Counted from the stretch's first letter, positions 1 through 11,957 are shown. The stretch is DNA of 64,000 nucleotides from Bathymodiolus brooksi (GCA_963680875.1 OY804589.1:2046001-2110000), one strand, 5' to 3'. Made by a program: numbers and translations. Notes: generated by a model not told the origin, from the sequence alone.

Positions 1-665
1 ACAATGTACATATATTGTGTATATATTGCCTGACAATGTACATATATTGTGTATATATTGCCTGACAATGTACATATATTGTGTAGATATTGCCTGACAA
101 TGTACATATATTGTGTATGTATTGCCTGACAATGTACATATATTGTGTATATATTGCCTGACAATGTACATATATTGTGTATATATTGCCTGACAATGTA
201 CATATATTGTGTATATATTGCCTGACAATGTACATATATTGTGTATATATTGCCCGACAATGTACATATATTGTGTATATATTGCCTGACAATGTACATA
301 TATTGTGTATATATTGCCTGACAATGTACATATATTGTGTATATATTGCTTGACAATGTACATATATTGTGTATATATTGCTTGACAATGTACATATATT
401 GTGTATATATTGCCTGACAATGTACATATATTGTGTATATATTGCCTGACAATGTACATATATTGTGTATATATTGCCTGACAATGTACATATATTGTGT
501 ATATATTGCTTGACAATGTACATATATTGTGTATATATTGCTTGACAATGTACATATATTGTGTATATATTGCCTGACAATGTACATATATTGTGTATAT
601 ATTGCCTGACAATGTACATATATTGTGTATATATTGCCTGACAATGTACATATATTGTGTATGTA
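1..665. repeat. 32-bp tandem array, truncated by window start
   Basis: About 21 head-to-tail copies of an AT-rich 32-bp unit that begins acaatgtacatatattgtgt. Copies are nearly identical; scattered changes include cctg to cttg or cccg. The unit carries an imperfect inverted repeat (acaat ... attgt). The array probably continues left of the window. No open frame or gene is visible. Confidence 0.95.
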
Positions 666-784
666 TCAACAAAGAAAAAAGATATAACAAACATCTAATT
701 TTAATTAGAATAGTCAGTTCTGAACAAAAGTTTTGTCAGAATTGAAATAATTGCTCATGCTTTACTTCCCAGGGTCTTATGTTT

Positions 785-1010
785 TAAGAAGAGATTGAAT
801 ATACCAAAGAGGTAATCAGAATCCGTAAATCGTAGAAGAACAGACAACATAACGGCCAAAAGAAAAAGTACAAAAGGACAAACAACGATCTACAAAACAT
901 ACGCATAAAACTAAAGATCGAGTAACAGGAACCCCACTAAACCAGGGGGTGAACTCATGTGCTCCAGAAGGGTAAGCAGTTCCTGCTCCAATAGTAGCAT
1001 CCGCTGCCTG
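785..1010 (-). mobile_element. Penelope-type element 3' tail fragment, copy 1
   Basis: This dispersed repeat has close relatives at 25569-25912 (same orientation) and at 10216-10690 and 61975-62078 (opposite orientation). Shared words are ggtaatcagaatcc, aaaagaaaaagtacaaaagg, caaacaacgatctacaaaac, aaagatcgagtaaca and a gaaccccactaaa / ggggtgaactca block followed by gaagggtaagcag. Its sense strand is minus, because the + oriented copy at 10.2 kb follows a reverse-transcriptase-like coding remnant. It stops near the gctgcctggtgg text at about 1010. It has no coding capacity. Confidence 0.7.
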
Positions 1011-1163
1011 GTGGTAAGGCGGAAGTTTTAGAACTTAGAAACGGGTGTTTAATACACACAAGAACCAAAATATAAGTGACACAGTTTTAATACTAATATA
1101 TTTAAATGTTAACGTCCAAACATGTGAGAACTAAAGGGAAAAAAACGTGGATTGTTAAAAATA

Positions 1164-1326
1164 ATTAACTGTTGGAACAATGGTATGATGTTAGAGAAAG
1201 TATATTAATTGTTGGAACAATGGTGTGATGTTAGAGAAAGTATATTAACTGTTGGAACAATGGTGTGATGTTAGAGAAAGTATATTAACTGTTGGAACCA
1301 TGGTATGATGTTAGAGAAAGTATATT
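1164..1326. repeat. 40-bp tandem repeat, 4 copies
   Basis: Four copies of a 40-bp unit containing gttggaacaatggtgtgatg and ttagagaaagtata. The ttagagaaag block recurs at 1191, 1231, 1271 and 1311, exactly 40 bp apart. Confidence 0.93.
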
Positions 1327-1542
1327 TAGTTGTTATAGACATATGAGTTAACATTCTTAACAGAATAAAGTCGATGTCATTGTTTTTATATCTTTAAGCT
1401 AAGCATTTGAAATTTAAAAAAAAAGAATTTTAACTATTGTCCTACGTTCTTATCATTGAAAGAGTAATAGCGGCATGCAGCCATGATACAGGATTTTGCA
1501 GATTATCATATATTTAAAAATACGTGCTAAAATACTGCTAAA

Positions 1543-1545
1543 GTT

Positions 1546-1583
<38 letters not shown>
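1543..1583. repeat. (AATC)n microsatellite
   Basis: About ten uninterrupted aatc repeats, ending in caaatc. Simple-sequence DNA. Confidence 0.95.
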
Positions 1584-1584
<1 letters not shown>

Positions 1585-1900
1585 TCATTCCAAGTTTTCA
1601 TTGCAATGCTTGCTTAAAATATGTCCCGTTTTTTTCTTAATGTTGATGTGCTCCACATTTTAGCATTTGAACATAAACTGATGCTATCAGATACCACTAA
1701 GATTATTTACTTTGTTTATCGTGAGTGTAATAGTAGGGATAGGGGACAAGGGACAAACCTTGGAAATAAATAAAGCAATTAAAAAAAGGTGAAAATTAAT
1801 AAATAAAAACTCAAAAGACTTAGACATGAGTAAACAAAATAAGATCAATCTAATAACACACTGACACACATGTATGACACAGTGTTGCCATGGATACCCC
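1584..1900. other. AT-rich spacer, no gene seen
   Basis: Single-copy-looking AT-rich DNA between the microsatellite and the 22-bp array. The minus-strand open frame crossing it ends inside the neighbouring array and has no recognisable domain, so it is not called. Confidence 0.6.
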
Positions 1901-2369
1901 CTGACACACATGTATGACCGTTCACTCTCACATGTATAACCGTTCACTCTCACATGTATGACCGTTCACTCTCACATGTATGACCGTTCACTCTCACATG
2001 TATGACCGTTCACTCTCACATGTATGACCGTTCACTCTCACATGTATGACCGTTCACTCTCACATGTATGACCGTTCACTCTCACATGTATGACCGTTCA
2101 CTCTCACATGTATGACCGTTCACTCTCACATGTATGACCGTTCACTCTCACATGTATGATCGTTCACTCTCACATGTATGACCGTTCACTCTCACATGTA
2201 TGACCGTTCACTCTCACATGTATGATCGTTCACTCTCACATGTATGACCGTTCACTCTCACATGTATGACCGTTCACTCTCACATGTATGATCGTTCACT
2301 CTCACATGTATGACCGTTCACTCTCACATGTATGACCGTTCACTCTCACATGTATGACCGTTCACTCTC
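1901..2369. repeat. 22-bp tandem array
   Basis: About 21 copies of a 22-bp unit, tgaccgttcactctcacatg plus ta. The only common variant is tgatcg for tgaccg. The array passes without a break into the 47-bp composite repeat that follows. Confidence 0.95.
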
Positions 2370-2576
2370 CTGGCATGGTAGAAGTAACTGACACACATGT
2401 ATGACCGTTCACTCTCCTGGCTTGGTAGAAGTAACTGACACACATGTATGACCGTTCACTCTCCTGGCTTGGTAGAAGTAACTGACACACATGTATGACC
2501 GTTCACTCTCCTGGCTTGGTAGAAGTAACTGACACACATGTATGACCGTTCACTCTCCTGGCTTGGTAGAAGTACT
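2347..2576. repeat. 47-bp composite of the 22-bp unit, 5 copies
   Basis: Five copies of a 47-bp unit (ctcctggc starts near 2367, 2414, 2461, 2508 and 2555). Each keeps the tgaccgttcactct and acacatgta parts of the 22-bp unit and carries about 25 bp of extra sequence (cctggcttggtagaagtaac). It is a longer derivative, or the ancestor, of the adjoining 22-bp unit. Confidence 0.92.
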
Positions 2577-3078
2577 TTATAAAGAGGGGCGGGATTAAGC
2601 TGGTGCTGTGGGCTACAATAAAAAACAATAATGTGGTCATGCAAGTGTTTAGATCATGCGAGTAATATGTTTACCGTCACATATAACTGAGTTTGTTTTG
2701 AAAGAAATAATCAAAAGATTCGTACTTACATTTCAAATGTTTCTGGTGAAATGTTTTTATTTTATTTAATTTGATGACGTTATGAAACCATATGTAATTG
2801 TTACACCAATATCATGTGATTCTCAAGTACTATCAACATACGACGAAGTATGACGAAAATAGATATGGAAGTGTTTCCTAATGGCAATTTGTTTTTAAAA
2901 ACTTCCTTGATTTTATATTTAAATAAATATTTCATTTTTTAGAGAAAGAAATTACTTAAAACAAATAAATATTGAATGCTTCAGAAAAGTAAACTCATTA
3001 TGAACCGAGACAAAGGAGTGAGTTATTTTGATTTGTATATACATGTACTCCCTCAACAACGACTTCCAAATATGGACT
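2577..3078. other. AT-rich spacer, no gene seen
   Basis: Low-GC sequence without recognised features. A 65-codon + strand frame beginning at 2976 runs into the degenerate start of the 39-bp repeat. Its C-terminal residues (FLSVNLTCV) come from that repeat rather than from a separate gene. Confidence 0.55.
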
Positions 3079-4380
3079 TTAATTATGTACAAAGATATCC
3101 TTTTCTAAGCGTAAACCTTACTTGTGTATTAAGATCTTCGTTCCTAAATGTTAACATTATTTGTGTCCAATGATCTCCATTTCTAAGTGTGGACCTTGTT
3201 TGGTTGGATACGGGATATCCTCTTCTAAAGTGTAGACCTTGATTATATACCAGGATCTCCCCTTCTAAAGTGTAGATCTTGATTATATACCAGGATCTCC
3301 TTCTAAAGTGTAGACCTTGATTATATACCAGGATCTCCCTTCTAAAGTGTAGACCTTGATTATATACTAGGATCTTCCCTTCTAAAGTGTAGACCTTGAT
3401 TATATACCAGGATCTCCTTCTAAAGTGTAGACATTGATTATATACCAGGATCTCCCCTTCTAAAGTGTAGACCTTGAATATATACCAGGATCTCCCCTTC
3501 TAAAGTGTAGACCTTGATTATATACCAGGATCTCCTTTTATAAGTGTGAACATTATTTGGTTGGATACGGAATCTCCCCTTCTAACGTGTAGACCTTGAT
3601 TATATACCAGGGTATCCTTCTAAAGTGTAGACCTTGATTATATACCAGGATCTCCTTCTAAAGTGTAGACCTTGATTATATACCAGGATCTCCCCTTCTA
3701 AAGTGTAGACCTTGATTATATACCAGGATCTCCCCTTCTAAAGTGTAGACCTTGAATATATACCAGGATCTCCCCTTCTAAAGCGTAGACCTTGATTATA
3801 TACCAGGATCTCCCCTTCTAAAGTGTAGACCTTGAATATATACCAGGATCTCCCCTTCTAAAGCGTAGACCTTGATTATATACCAGGATCTCCTTCTAAA
3901 GTGTAGACCTTGATTATATACAAGGATCTCCCCTTCTAAAGTGTAGGCCTTGGTTATATACCAGGATCTCCCCTTCTAAAGTGTAGATCTTGATTATATA
4001 CCAGAATCTCCCCTTCTAAAGCGTAGACCTTGATTATATACCAGGATCTCCCCTTCTAAATTGTAGACCTTGATTATATACCAGGATCTCCTTCTAAAGT
4101 GTAGACCTTGATTATATACCAGGATCTCCTTTTATAAGTATGAACCTTACTTTTGTACAAAGATCTCCTTTTCTAAGTGTGAACCTTCTAAAGTGTAGAC
4201 CTTGATTATATATCCCAGGATCTCCTTTTATATAGTGTGAACCTTGCTTGTGTACAAAGATCTCCTTTTCTAAGTGTGAACCTTATAAAGTGTAGACCTT
4301 GATTATATATACCAGGATCTCCTTTTATAAGTATGAACCTTACTTGTGTACAAAGATCTCCTTTTCTAAGTGTGGTCCTT
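3079..4380 (+). repeat. 39/40-bp tandem array A, diverged, probably from an RT coding region
   Basis: About 30 copies of a unit of 37-40 bp. The commonest form is ccttctaaagtgtagacctt followed by gattatataccaggatct. The degenerate copies at both edges read ttttctaagtgtgaacctta cttgtgtacaaagatctc, which aligns unit-for-unit with the 39-bp array at 10.7-11.96 kb. On the + strand the edge copies encode PFLSV, which resembles the PFLSS segment I remember just upstream of the SQLIRYSRA block in Penelope-type RTs. The array runs straight into that block at 4386. Origin by expansion of RT coding DNA is inference. Confidence 0.85.
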
Positions 4381-4385
4381 AATTA

Positions 4386-4512
4386 TATTTCTCTCAGTTG
4401 ATCCGATATTCCAGAGCTTCAAGTTCCTTGATAGATGGTTTCTGCTAACAATGAAGCTACCGAACCAAGGCTTCCTAGTGGTTAAGTTGAAGTCATCACT
4501 TCAAAAGTATGT
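4386..4512 (+). pseudogene. Decayed reverse-transcriptase C-terminal fragment (Penelope-type)
   Basis: Reading 4386-4436 in one frame gives YFSQLIRYSRASSSLID. After a frameshift, reading from 4442 gives LLTMKLPNQGFLVVKLKSSL and QK, and this second frame continues through a single TGA into the first FYGRHHDFVNRY of the 52-bp array. The order QLIRYSRA, then NQGFLVVKLKSSL, then FYGRHHDxVNRY is what I remember for the C-terminal part of reverse transcriptases of a Penelope-like family abundant in bivalves; this is recall, not a search. The copy is broken by at least one frameshift and one stop. The RT catalytic core is missing from the window, replaced upstream by the 39/40-bp array. Confidence 0.68.
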
Positions 4513-7500
4513 GTGACAGTTTTACGGTCGTCACCATGACTTTGTTAACCGTTACTGAGTATTTGTGACAGCTTTACGGTCGTCACCATGACTTTGTTAA
4601 CCGTTACTGAGTATTTGTGACAGTTTTACGGTCGTCACCATGACTTTGTTAACCGTTACTGAGTATTTGTGACAGTTTTACGGTCGTCACCATGACTTTG
4701 TTTATCGTTACTGAGTATTTGTGACAGTTTTACGGTCGTCACCATGACTTTGTTAACCGTTACTGAGTATTTGTGTCAGTTTTACTGTCGCCACCATGAC
4801 TTTGTTAACCGTTACTGAGTATTTGTGACCGTTTTACTGGTCACCATGACTTTGTTAATCGTTACTGAGTACTTGTGACAGTTTTACGGTCGTCACCATG
4901 ACTTTGTTAACCGTTACTGAGTATTTGTGACAGTCTTACGGTCGTCACCATGACTTTGTTAATCGTTACTGAGTATTTATGACAGTTTTACGGTCGTCAC
5001 CATGACTTTGTTAATCGTTACTGAGTACTTGTGACAGTTTTACGGTCGTCACCATGACTTTGTTAACCGTTACTGAGTATTTGTGACAGCTTTACGGTCG
5101 TCACCATGACTTTGTTAACCGTTACTGAGTATTTGTGACAGTTTTACGGTCGTCACCATGACTTTGTTAGTCGTTACTGAGTACTTGTGACAGTTTTACG
5201 GTCGTCACCATGACTTTGTTAACCGTTACTGAGTATTTGTGACAGTTTTACGGTCGTCACCATGACTTTGTTAACCGTTACTGAGTATTTGTGACAGTTT
5301 TACGGTCGTCACCATGACTTTGTTTATCGTTACTGAGTATTTGTGACAGTTTTACGGTCGTCACCATGACTTTGTTAACCGTTACTGAGTATTTGTGTCA
5401 GTTTTACTGTCGCCACCATGACTTTGTTAACCGTTACTGAGTATTTGTGACCGTTTTACTGGTCACCATGACTTTGTTAATCGTTACTGAGTACTTGTGA
5501 CAGTTTTACGGTCGTCACCATGACTTTGTTAACCGTTACTGAGTATTTGTGACAGTCTTACGGTCGTCACCATGACTTTGTTAATCGTTACTGAGTATTT
5601 ATGACAGTTTTACGGTCGTCACCATGACTTTGTTAATCGTTACTGAGTATTTGTGACAGTTTTACGGTCGTCACCATGACTTTGTTAACCGTTACTGAGT
5701 ATTTGTGACAGTTTTACGGTCGTCACCATGACTTTGTTAACCGTTACTGAGTATTTGTGTCCGTTTTACGGTCGTCACCATGAATTTGTTAACCGTTACT
5801 GAGTATTTGTGACAGTGTTACAGTCGTCACCATGACTTTGTTAACCGTTACTGAGTATTTGTGACAGGTTTACGGTCGTCACCATGACTTTGTTAATCGT
5901 TACTGAGTATTTATGACAGTTTTACGGTCGTCACCATGACTTTGTTAATCGTTACTGAGTATTTGTGACAGTTTTACGGTCGTCACCATGACTTTGTTAA
6001 CCGTTACTGAGTATTTGTGACAGTTTTACGGTCGTCACCATGACTTTGTTTATCGTTACTGAGTACTTGTGACAGTTTTACGGTCGTCACCATGACTTTG
6101 TTAACCGTTACTGAGTATTTGTGTCAGTTTTACTGTCGCCACCATGACTTTGTTAACCGTTACTGAGTATTTGTGACCGTTTTACTGGTCACCATGACTT
6201 TGTTAATCGTTACTGAGTACTTGTGACAGTTTTACGGTCGTCACCATGACTTTGTTAACCGTTACTGAGTATTTGTGACAGTCTTACGGTCGTCACCATG
6301 ACTTTGTTAATCGTTACTGAGTATTTATGACAGTTTTACGGTCGTCACCATGACTTTGTTAATCGTTACTGAGTATTTGTGACAGTTTTACGGTCGTCAC
6401 CATGACTTTGTTAACCGTTACTGAGTATTTGTGACAGTTTTACGGTTGTCACCATGACTTTGTTAACCGTTACTGAGTATTTGTGTCCGTTTTACGGTCG
6501 TCACCATGAATTTGTTGACCGTTACTGAGTATTTGTGACAGTGTTACAGTCGTCACCATGACTTTGTTAACCGTTACTGAGTATTTGTGACAGGTTTACG
6601 GTCGTCACCATGACTTTGTTAATCGTTACTGAGTATTTGTGACAGTTTTACGGTCGTCACCATGACTTTGTTAATCGTTACTGAGTATTTTTGACAGTTT
6701 TACTGTCGTCACCATGACTTTGTTAAGCGTTACTGAGTATTTGTGTCAGTTTGACGGTCGTCACCATGACTTTGTTAACCGCTACTGAGTATTTGTGACA
6801 GTTTTACGGTCGTCACCATGACTTTGTTAACCGTTACTGAGTATTTGTGTCCGTTTTACGGTCGTCACCATGAATTTGTTAACCGTTACTGAGTATTTGT
6901 GTCAGTTTTACGGTCGTCACCATGACTTTGTTAACCGTTACTGAGTATTTGTGACAGTTTTACGGTCGTCACCATGACTTTGTTAATCGTTACTGAGTAT
7001 TTGTGTCAGTTTTACGGTCGTCACCATGACTTTCTTAACCGTTACTGAGTATTTGTGTCCGTTTTACGTCGTCACCATGACTTTGTTAACCGTTACTGAG
7101 TATTTGTGACAGTTTTACGGTTGTCACCATGACTTTGTTAACCGTTACTGAGTATTTGTGTCCGTTTTACGGTCGTCACCATGAATTTGTTGACCGTTAC
7201 TGAGTATTTGTGACAGTGTTACAGTCGTCACCATGACTTTGTTAACCGTTACTGAGTATTTGTGACAGGTTTACGGTCGTCACCATGACTTTGTTAATCG
7301 TTACTGAGTATTTGTGACAGTTTTACGGTCGTCACCATGACTTTGTTAATCGTTACTGAGTATTTTTGACAGTTTTACTGTCGTCACCATGACTTTGTTA
7401 AGCGTTACTGAGTATTTGTGTCAGTTTGACGGTCGTCACCATGACTTTGTTAACCGTTACTGAGTATTTGTGACAGTTTTACGGTCGTCACCATGACTTT

Positions 7501-10215
7501 GTTAACCGTTACTGAGTATTTGTGTCCGTTTTACGGTCGTCACCATGAATTTGTTAACCGTTACTGAGTATTTGTGTCAGTTTTACGGTCGTCACCATGA
7601 CTTTGTTAACCGTTACTGAGTATTTGTGACAGTTTTACGGTCGTCACCATGACTTTGTTAACCGTTACTGAGTATTTGTGTCAGTTTTACGGTCGTCACC
7701 ATGACTTTCTTAACCGTTACTGAGTATTTGTGTCCGTTTTACGTCGTCACCATGACTTTGTTAACCGTTACTGAGTATTTGTGACAGTTTTACGGTCGTC
7801 ACCATGACTTTGTTAATCGTTACTGAGTATTTGTGTCCGTTTTACGGTCGTCACCATGACTTTGTTAATCGTTACTGAGTATTTGTGACAGTTTTACGGT
7901 CGTCACCATGACTTTGTTAACCGTTACCGAGTATTTGTGTCCGTTTTACGGTCGTCACCATGACTTTGTTAACCGTTACTGAGTATTTGTGACAGTTTTA
8001 CGTCGTCACCATGACTTTGTTAACCGTTACTGAGTATTTGTGAGTTTTACGGTCGTCACCATGACTTTGTTAACCGTTACTGAGTGTTTGTGACAGTTTT
8101 ACGGTCGTCACCATGACTTTGTTTATCGTTACTGAGTATTTGTGACAGTTTTACGGTCGTCACCATGACTTTGTTAACCGTTACTGAGTATTTGTGACAG
8201 TTTTACGGTCGTCACCATAACTTTGTTAACCGTTACTGAGTATTTGTGACAGTTTTACGGTCGTCACCATGACTTTGTTAACCGTTACTGAGTATTTGTG
8301 TCCGTTTTACTGTCGTCACCATGACTTTGTTAACCGTTACTGAGTATTTGTGACAGTTTTACGGTCGTCACCATGACTTTGTTAACCGTTACTGAGTATT
8401 TATGAGTTTTACGGTCGTCACCATGACTTTGTTAACCGTTACTGAGTATTTGTGACAGTTTTACGGTCGTCACCATGACTTTGTTAATCGTTACTGAGTA
8501 TTTGTGACAGTTTTACGGTCGTCACCATGACTTTGTTAACCGTTACTGAGTATTTGTGACAGTTTTACGGTCGTCACCATGACTTTGTTAACTGTTACTG
8601 AGTATTTGTGACAGTTTTACGGTCGTCACCATGACTTTGTTAATCGTTACTGAGTATTTGTGTCAGTTTTACGGTCGTCACCATGACTTTGTTAACCGTT
8701 ACTGAGTATTTGTGTCAGTTTTACGGTCGTCACCATAACTTTGTTAACCGTTACTGAGTATTTGTGTTCGTTTTACGGTCGTCGCCATGACTTTGTTAAT
8801 CGTTACTGAGTATTTGTGACAGTTTTACGGTCGTCACCATGACTTTGTTAACCGTTACTGAGTATTTGTGTCAGTTTTACGGTCGTCACCATAACTTTGT
8901 TAACCGTTACTGAGTATTTGTGTTCGTTTTACGGTCGTCGCCATGACTTTGTTAATCGTTACTGAGTATTTGTGACAGTTTTACGGTCGTCACCATGGAT
9001 TTGTTTATCGCTACTGAATATTTGTGACAGTTTTACGGTCGTCACCATGACTTTGTTAACCGTTACTGAGTATGTGTGACAGTTTTACGGTCGTCACCAT
9101 GACTTTGTTAACCGTTACTGAGTATTTGTGACAGTTTGACGGTCGTCACCATGACTTTGTTAACCGTTACTGAGTATTTGTGACAGTTTTACGGTCGTCA
9201 CCATGACTTTGTTAACCGTTACTGAGTATTTGTGACAGTTTTACTGTCGTCACCATGACTTTGTTAACCGCTACTGAGTATTTGTGTCCGTTTTACGGTC
9301 GTCACCATGACCTTGTTAACCGTTACTGAGTATTTGTTACAGTTTTATGGTCGTCACCATGACTTTGTTTACCGTTACTGAGTATTTGTGACAGTTTTAC
9401 GGTCGTCACCATGACTTTGTTAATCGTTACTGAGTATTTGTGACAGTTTTACGGTCGTCACCATGACTTTGTTAACCGCTACTGAGTATTTGTGACAGTT
9501 TTACGGTCGTCACCATGACTTTGTTAACCGTTACTGAGTATTTGTGACAGTTTTACGGTCGTCACCATGACTTTGTTAACCGTTACTGAATATTTGTGCC
9601 AGTTTTACGGTCGTCACCATGACTTTGTTAACCGTTACTGAGTATTTGTGACAGTTTTACGGTCGTCACCATGACTTTGTTAACCGTTCCTGAGTATTTG
9701 TGACAGTTTTACGGTCGTCACCATGACTTTGTTAACCGTTACTGGGTATTTGTGACAGTTTTACGGTCGTCACCATGACTTTGTTAACCGTTACTGAGTA
9801 TTTGTGACAGTTTGACGGTCGTCACCATGACTTTGTTAACCGTTACTGAGTATTTGTGACAGTTTGACGGTCGTCACCATGACTTTGTTAACCGTTACTG
9901 AGTATTTGTGACAGTTTTACGGTCGTCACCATGACTTTGTTAACCGTTACTGAGTATTTGTGACAGTTTTACGGTCGTCACCATGACTTTGTTAATCGTT
10001 ACTGAGTATTTATGACAGTTTTACGGTCGTCACCATGACTTTGTTAACCGTTACTGAGTATTTGTGACAGTTTTACGGTCGTCACCATGACTTTGTTAAT
10101 CGTTACTGAGTATTTGTGACAGTTTTACGGTCGTCACCATGACTTTGTTAACCGTTACTGAGTATTTGTAACAGTTTTACGGTCGTCACCATGACTTTGT
10201 TAACCGTTACTGAGT
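4507..10215 (+). repeat. 52-bp satellite nested in RT coding sequence
   Basis: About 110 head-to-tail copies of a 52-bp unit (ttttacggtcgtcaccatga, ctttgttaaccgttactgag, tatttgtgacag). Each unit read from TTTTAC encodes FYGRHHDFVNRY and then TGA. Because 52 is not a multiple of three, successive units are read in different frames and no long ORF exists. Recurrent variants (tttatgacag, tactggtcacc, tccgttttac, catgaatttg) recur together every 12-14 units, so higher-order repeats of about 620-730 bp are present. The flanks continue the same coding sequence on both sides, so the array looks like an internal expansion of a 52-bp piece of a retroelement gene. It is now non-coding. Confidence 0.95.
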
Positions 10216-10690
10216 TGTGTCACAAATGACAACGGATATGCTCAGTTTGTCGTAATCATAATCCGGTTCTTATCTCATTCATGACTTATCACTGGATTTC
10301 CTACAAGAGTAACACGACGGTGAGACATGTGGAGCAGAAACTGCTAAACCTTCCGGGGTACCTGAGCTTAACCCCGGTTTTTTGTGTGGTTCGTCTTTAT
10401 TTTTCTGTGTGCTGTATTGTAGATGGTTGTTTGTCCTTTTGTCCTTTTTCTTTTGGCCATTGTTTTGTCTGTCCTTCGATTTACGCTTCTGATAACTCCT
10501 TTGGTATCTTCTGATAACTCCTTTGGTATCTTCTGATGACTCCTTTGGTATCTTAGATTTACGGCTTCTGATAACTCCTTTGGTATCTTCTGATAACTCC
10601 TTTGATATCTTCTGATAACTCCTTTTGGTATCTTCTGATAACTCCTGTGGTATCTTCTGATAACTCCTTTGGTATCTTCAAACTTTCATA
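10197..10690 (+). mobile_element. Penelope-type element: RT tail remnant and 3' UTR, copy 2
   Basis: The last 52-bp unit reads FYGRHHDFVNRY, TGA, then VVSQMTTDMLSLS in the same frame. VSQM is the residue block I expect shortly after NRY in these RTs. The sequence to about 10490 is the inverted counterpart of the copies at 785-1010 and 25569-25912: catttgtgaca, gacttatcac, acacgacgg, ggagcagaaactgc, ccttccggggtacctgag, cttttggccattg. The end is the cctttggtatcttc word, which also closes the copy at 61975-62078. Open frames here (for example 10281-10514) are shadows with no domain. Confidence 0.68.
10493..10682. repeat. 22-bp mini-array at the element's 3' end
   Basis: About eight copies of tctgataactcctttggtat plus ct, one of them interrupted by an extra tagatttacggct. 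The unit is the terminal word of the Penelope-type tail, duplicated locally. The last copy runs into tcaaactttc, matching the end of the 62-kb copy (tcaaactctt). Confidence 0.88.
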
Positions 10691-10696
10691 TGTAAA

Positions 10697-11957
10697 AGCA
10701 CATCTGTTCCTAAGTGTCGAACTTACTTGTGTACAACGACCTCAATTTCTAATTGTGGACCTTACATGTGTACAAGGACCTGCATTATTAATTGTGGACC
10801 TTACATGTGTACAAGGACCTGCATTATTAATTGTGGACCTTACATGTGTACAAGGACCTTCATTATTAATTGTGGACCTTACGTGTGTACAAGGACCTGC
10901 ATTATTAATTGTGGACCTTACATGTGTACAACGACCTCAATTTCTAATTGTGGACCTTACTTGTGTACAACGACCTCAATTTCTAATTGTGGACCTTACA
11001 TGTGTACAAGGACCTGCATTATTAATTGTGGACCTTACATGTGTACAAGGACCTGCATTATTAATTGTGGACCTTACGTGTGTACAAGGACCTGTATTAT
11101 TAATTGTGGACCTTACATGTGTACAACGACCTCAATTTCTAATTTTGGACCTTACTTGTGTACAACGACCTCAATTTCTAATTGTGGACCTTACATGTGT
11201 ACAAGGACCTGCATTATTAATTGTGGACCTTACATGTGTACAAGGACCTGCATTATTAATTGTGGACCTTACATGTGTACAAGGACCTGCATTATTAATT
11301 GTGGACCTTACATGTGTACAACGACCTCAATTTCTAATTGTGGACCTTACGTGTGTACAAGGACCTGCATTATTAATTGTGGACCCTACATGTGTACAAT
11401 GACCTCAATTTCTAATTGTGGACCTTACATGTGTACAAGGACCTGCATTATTAATTGTGGACCTTACATGTGTACAAGGACCTGCATTATTAATTGTGGA
11501 CCTTACGTGTGTACAAGGACCTGCATTATTAATTGTGGACCTTACATGTGTACAACGACCTCAATTTCTAATTGTGGACCTTACGTGTGTACAAGGACCT
11601 GCATTATTAATTGTGGACTCTATATGTGTACAACGACCTCAATTTCTAATTGTGGACCTTACATGTGTACAAGGACCTCAATATCTAATTGTGGACCCTA
11701 CATGTGTACAACGACCTCAATTTCTAATTGTGGACCTTACATGTGTACAAGGACCTCAATATCTAATTGTGGACCTCACATGTGTACAAGGACCTCAATA
11801 TCTAATTGTGGACCTTACATGTGTACAAGGACCTCAATTTCTAATTGTGGACCTTACATGTGTACAAGGCCCTCAATTTCTAATTGTGGACCTTACATGT
11901 GTACAAGGACCTCAATTTCTAATTGTGGACCTTACATGTGTACAAGGACTTGCATGA
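10697..11957 (+). repeat. 39-bp tandem array B
   Basis: About 32 copies of a 39-bp unit in two interspersed subtypes: acctcaatttctaattgtgg accttacatgtgtacaacg, and acctgcattattaattgtgg with tacaagg. The first copies (gttcctaagtgtcgaactta cttgtgtacaacgac) are intermediate with array A at 3.1-4.4 kb. Since 39 bp is 13 codons, two + strand frames stay open for 180-416 codons (FLIVDLTCVQ and TSISNCGPYMC repeats). These are periodicity artefacts with no signal peptide, domain or gene structure. Confidence 0.95.
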
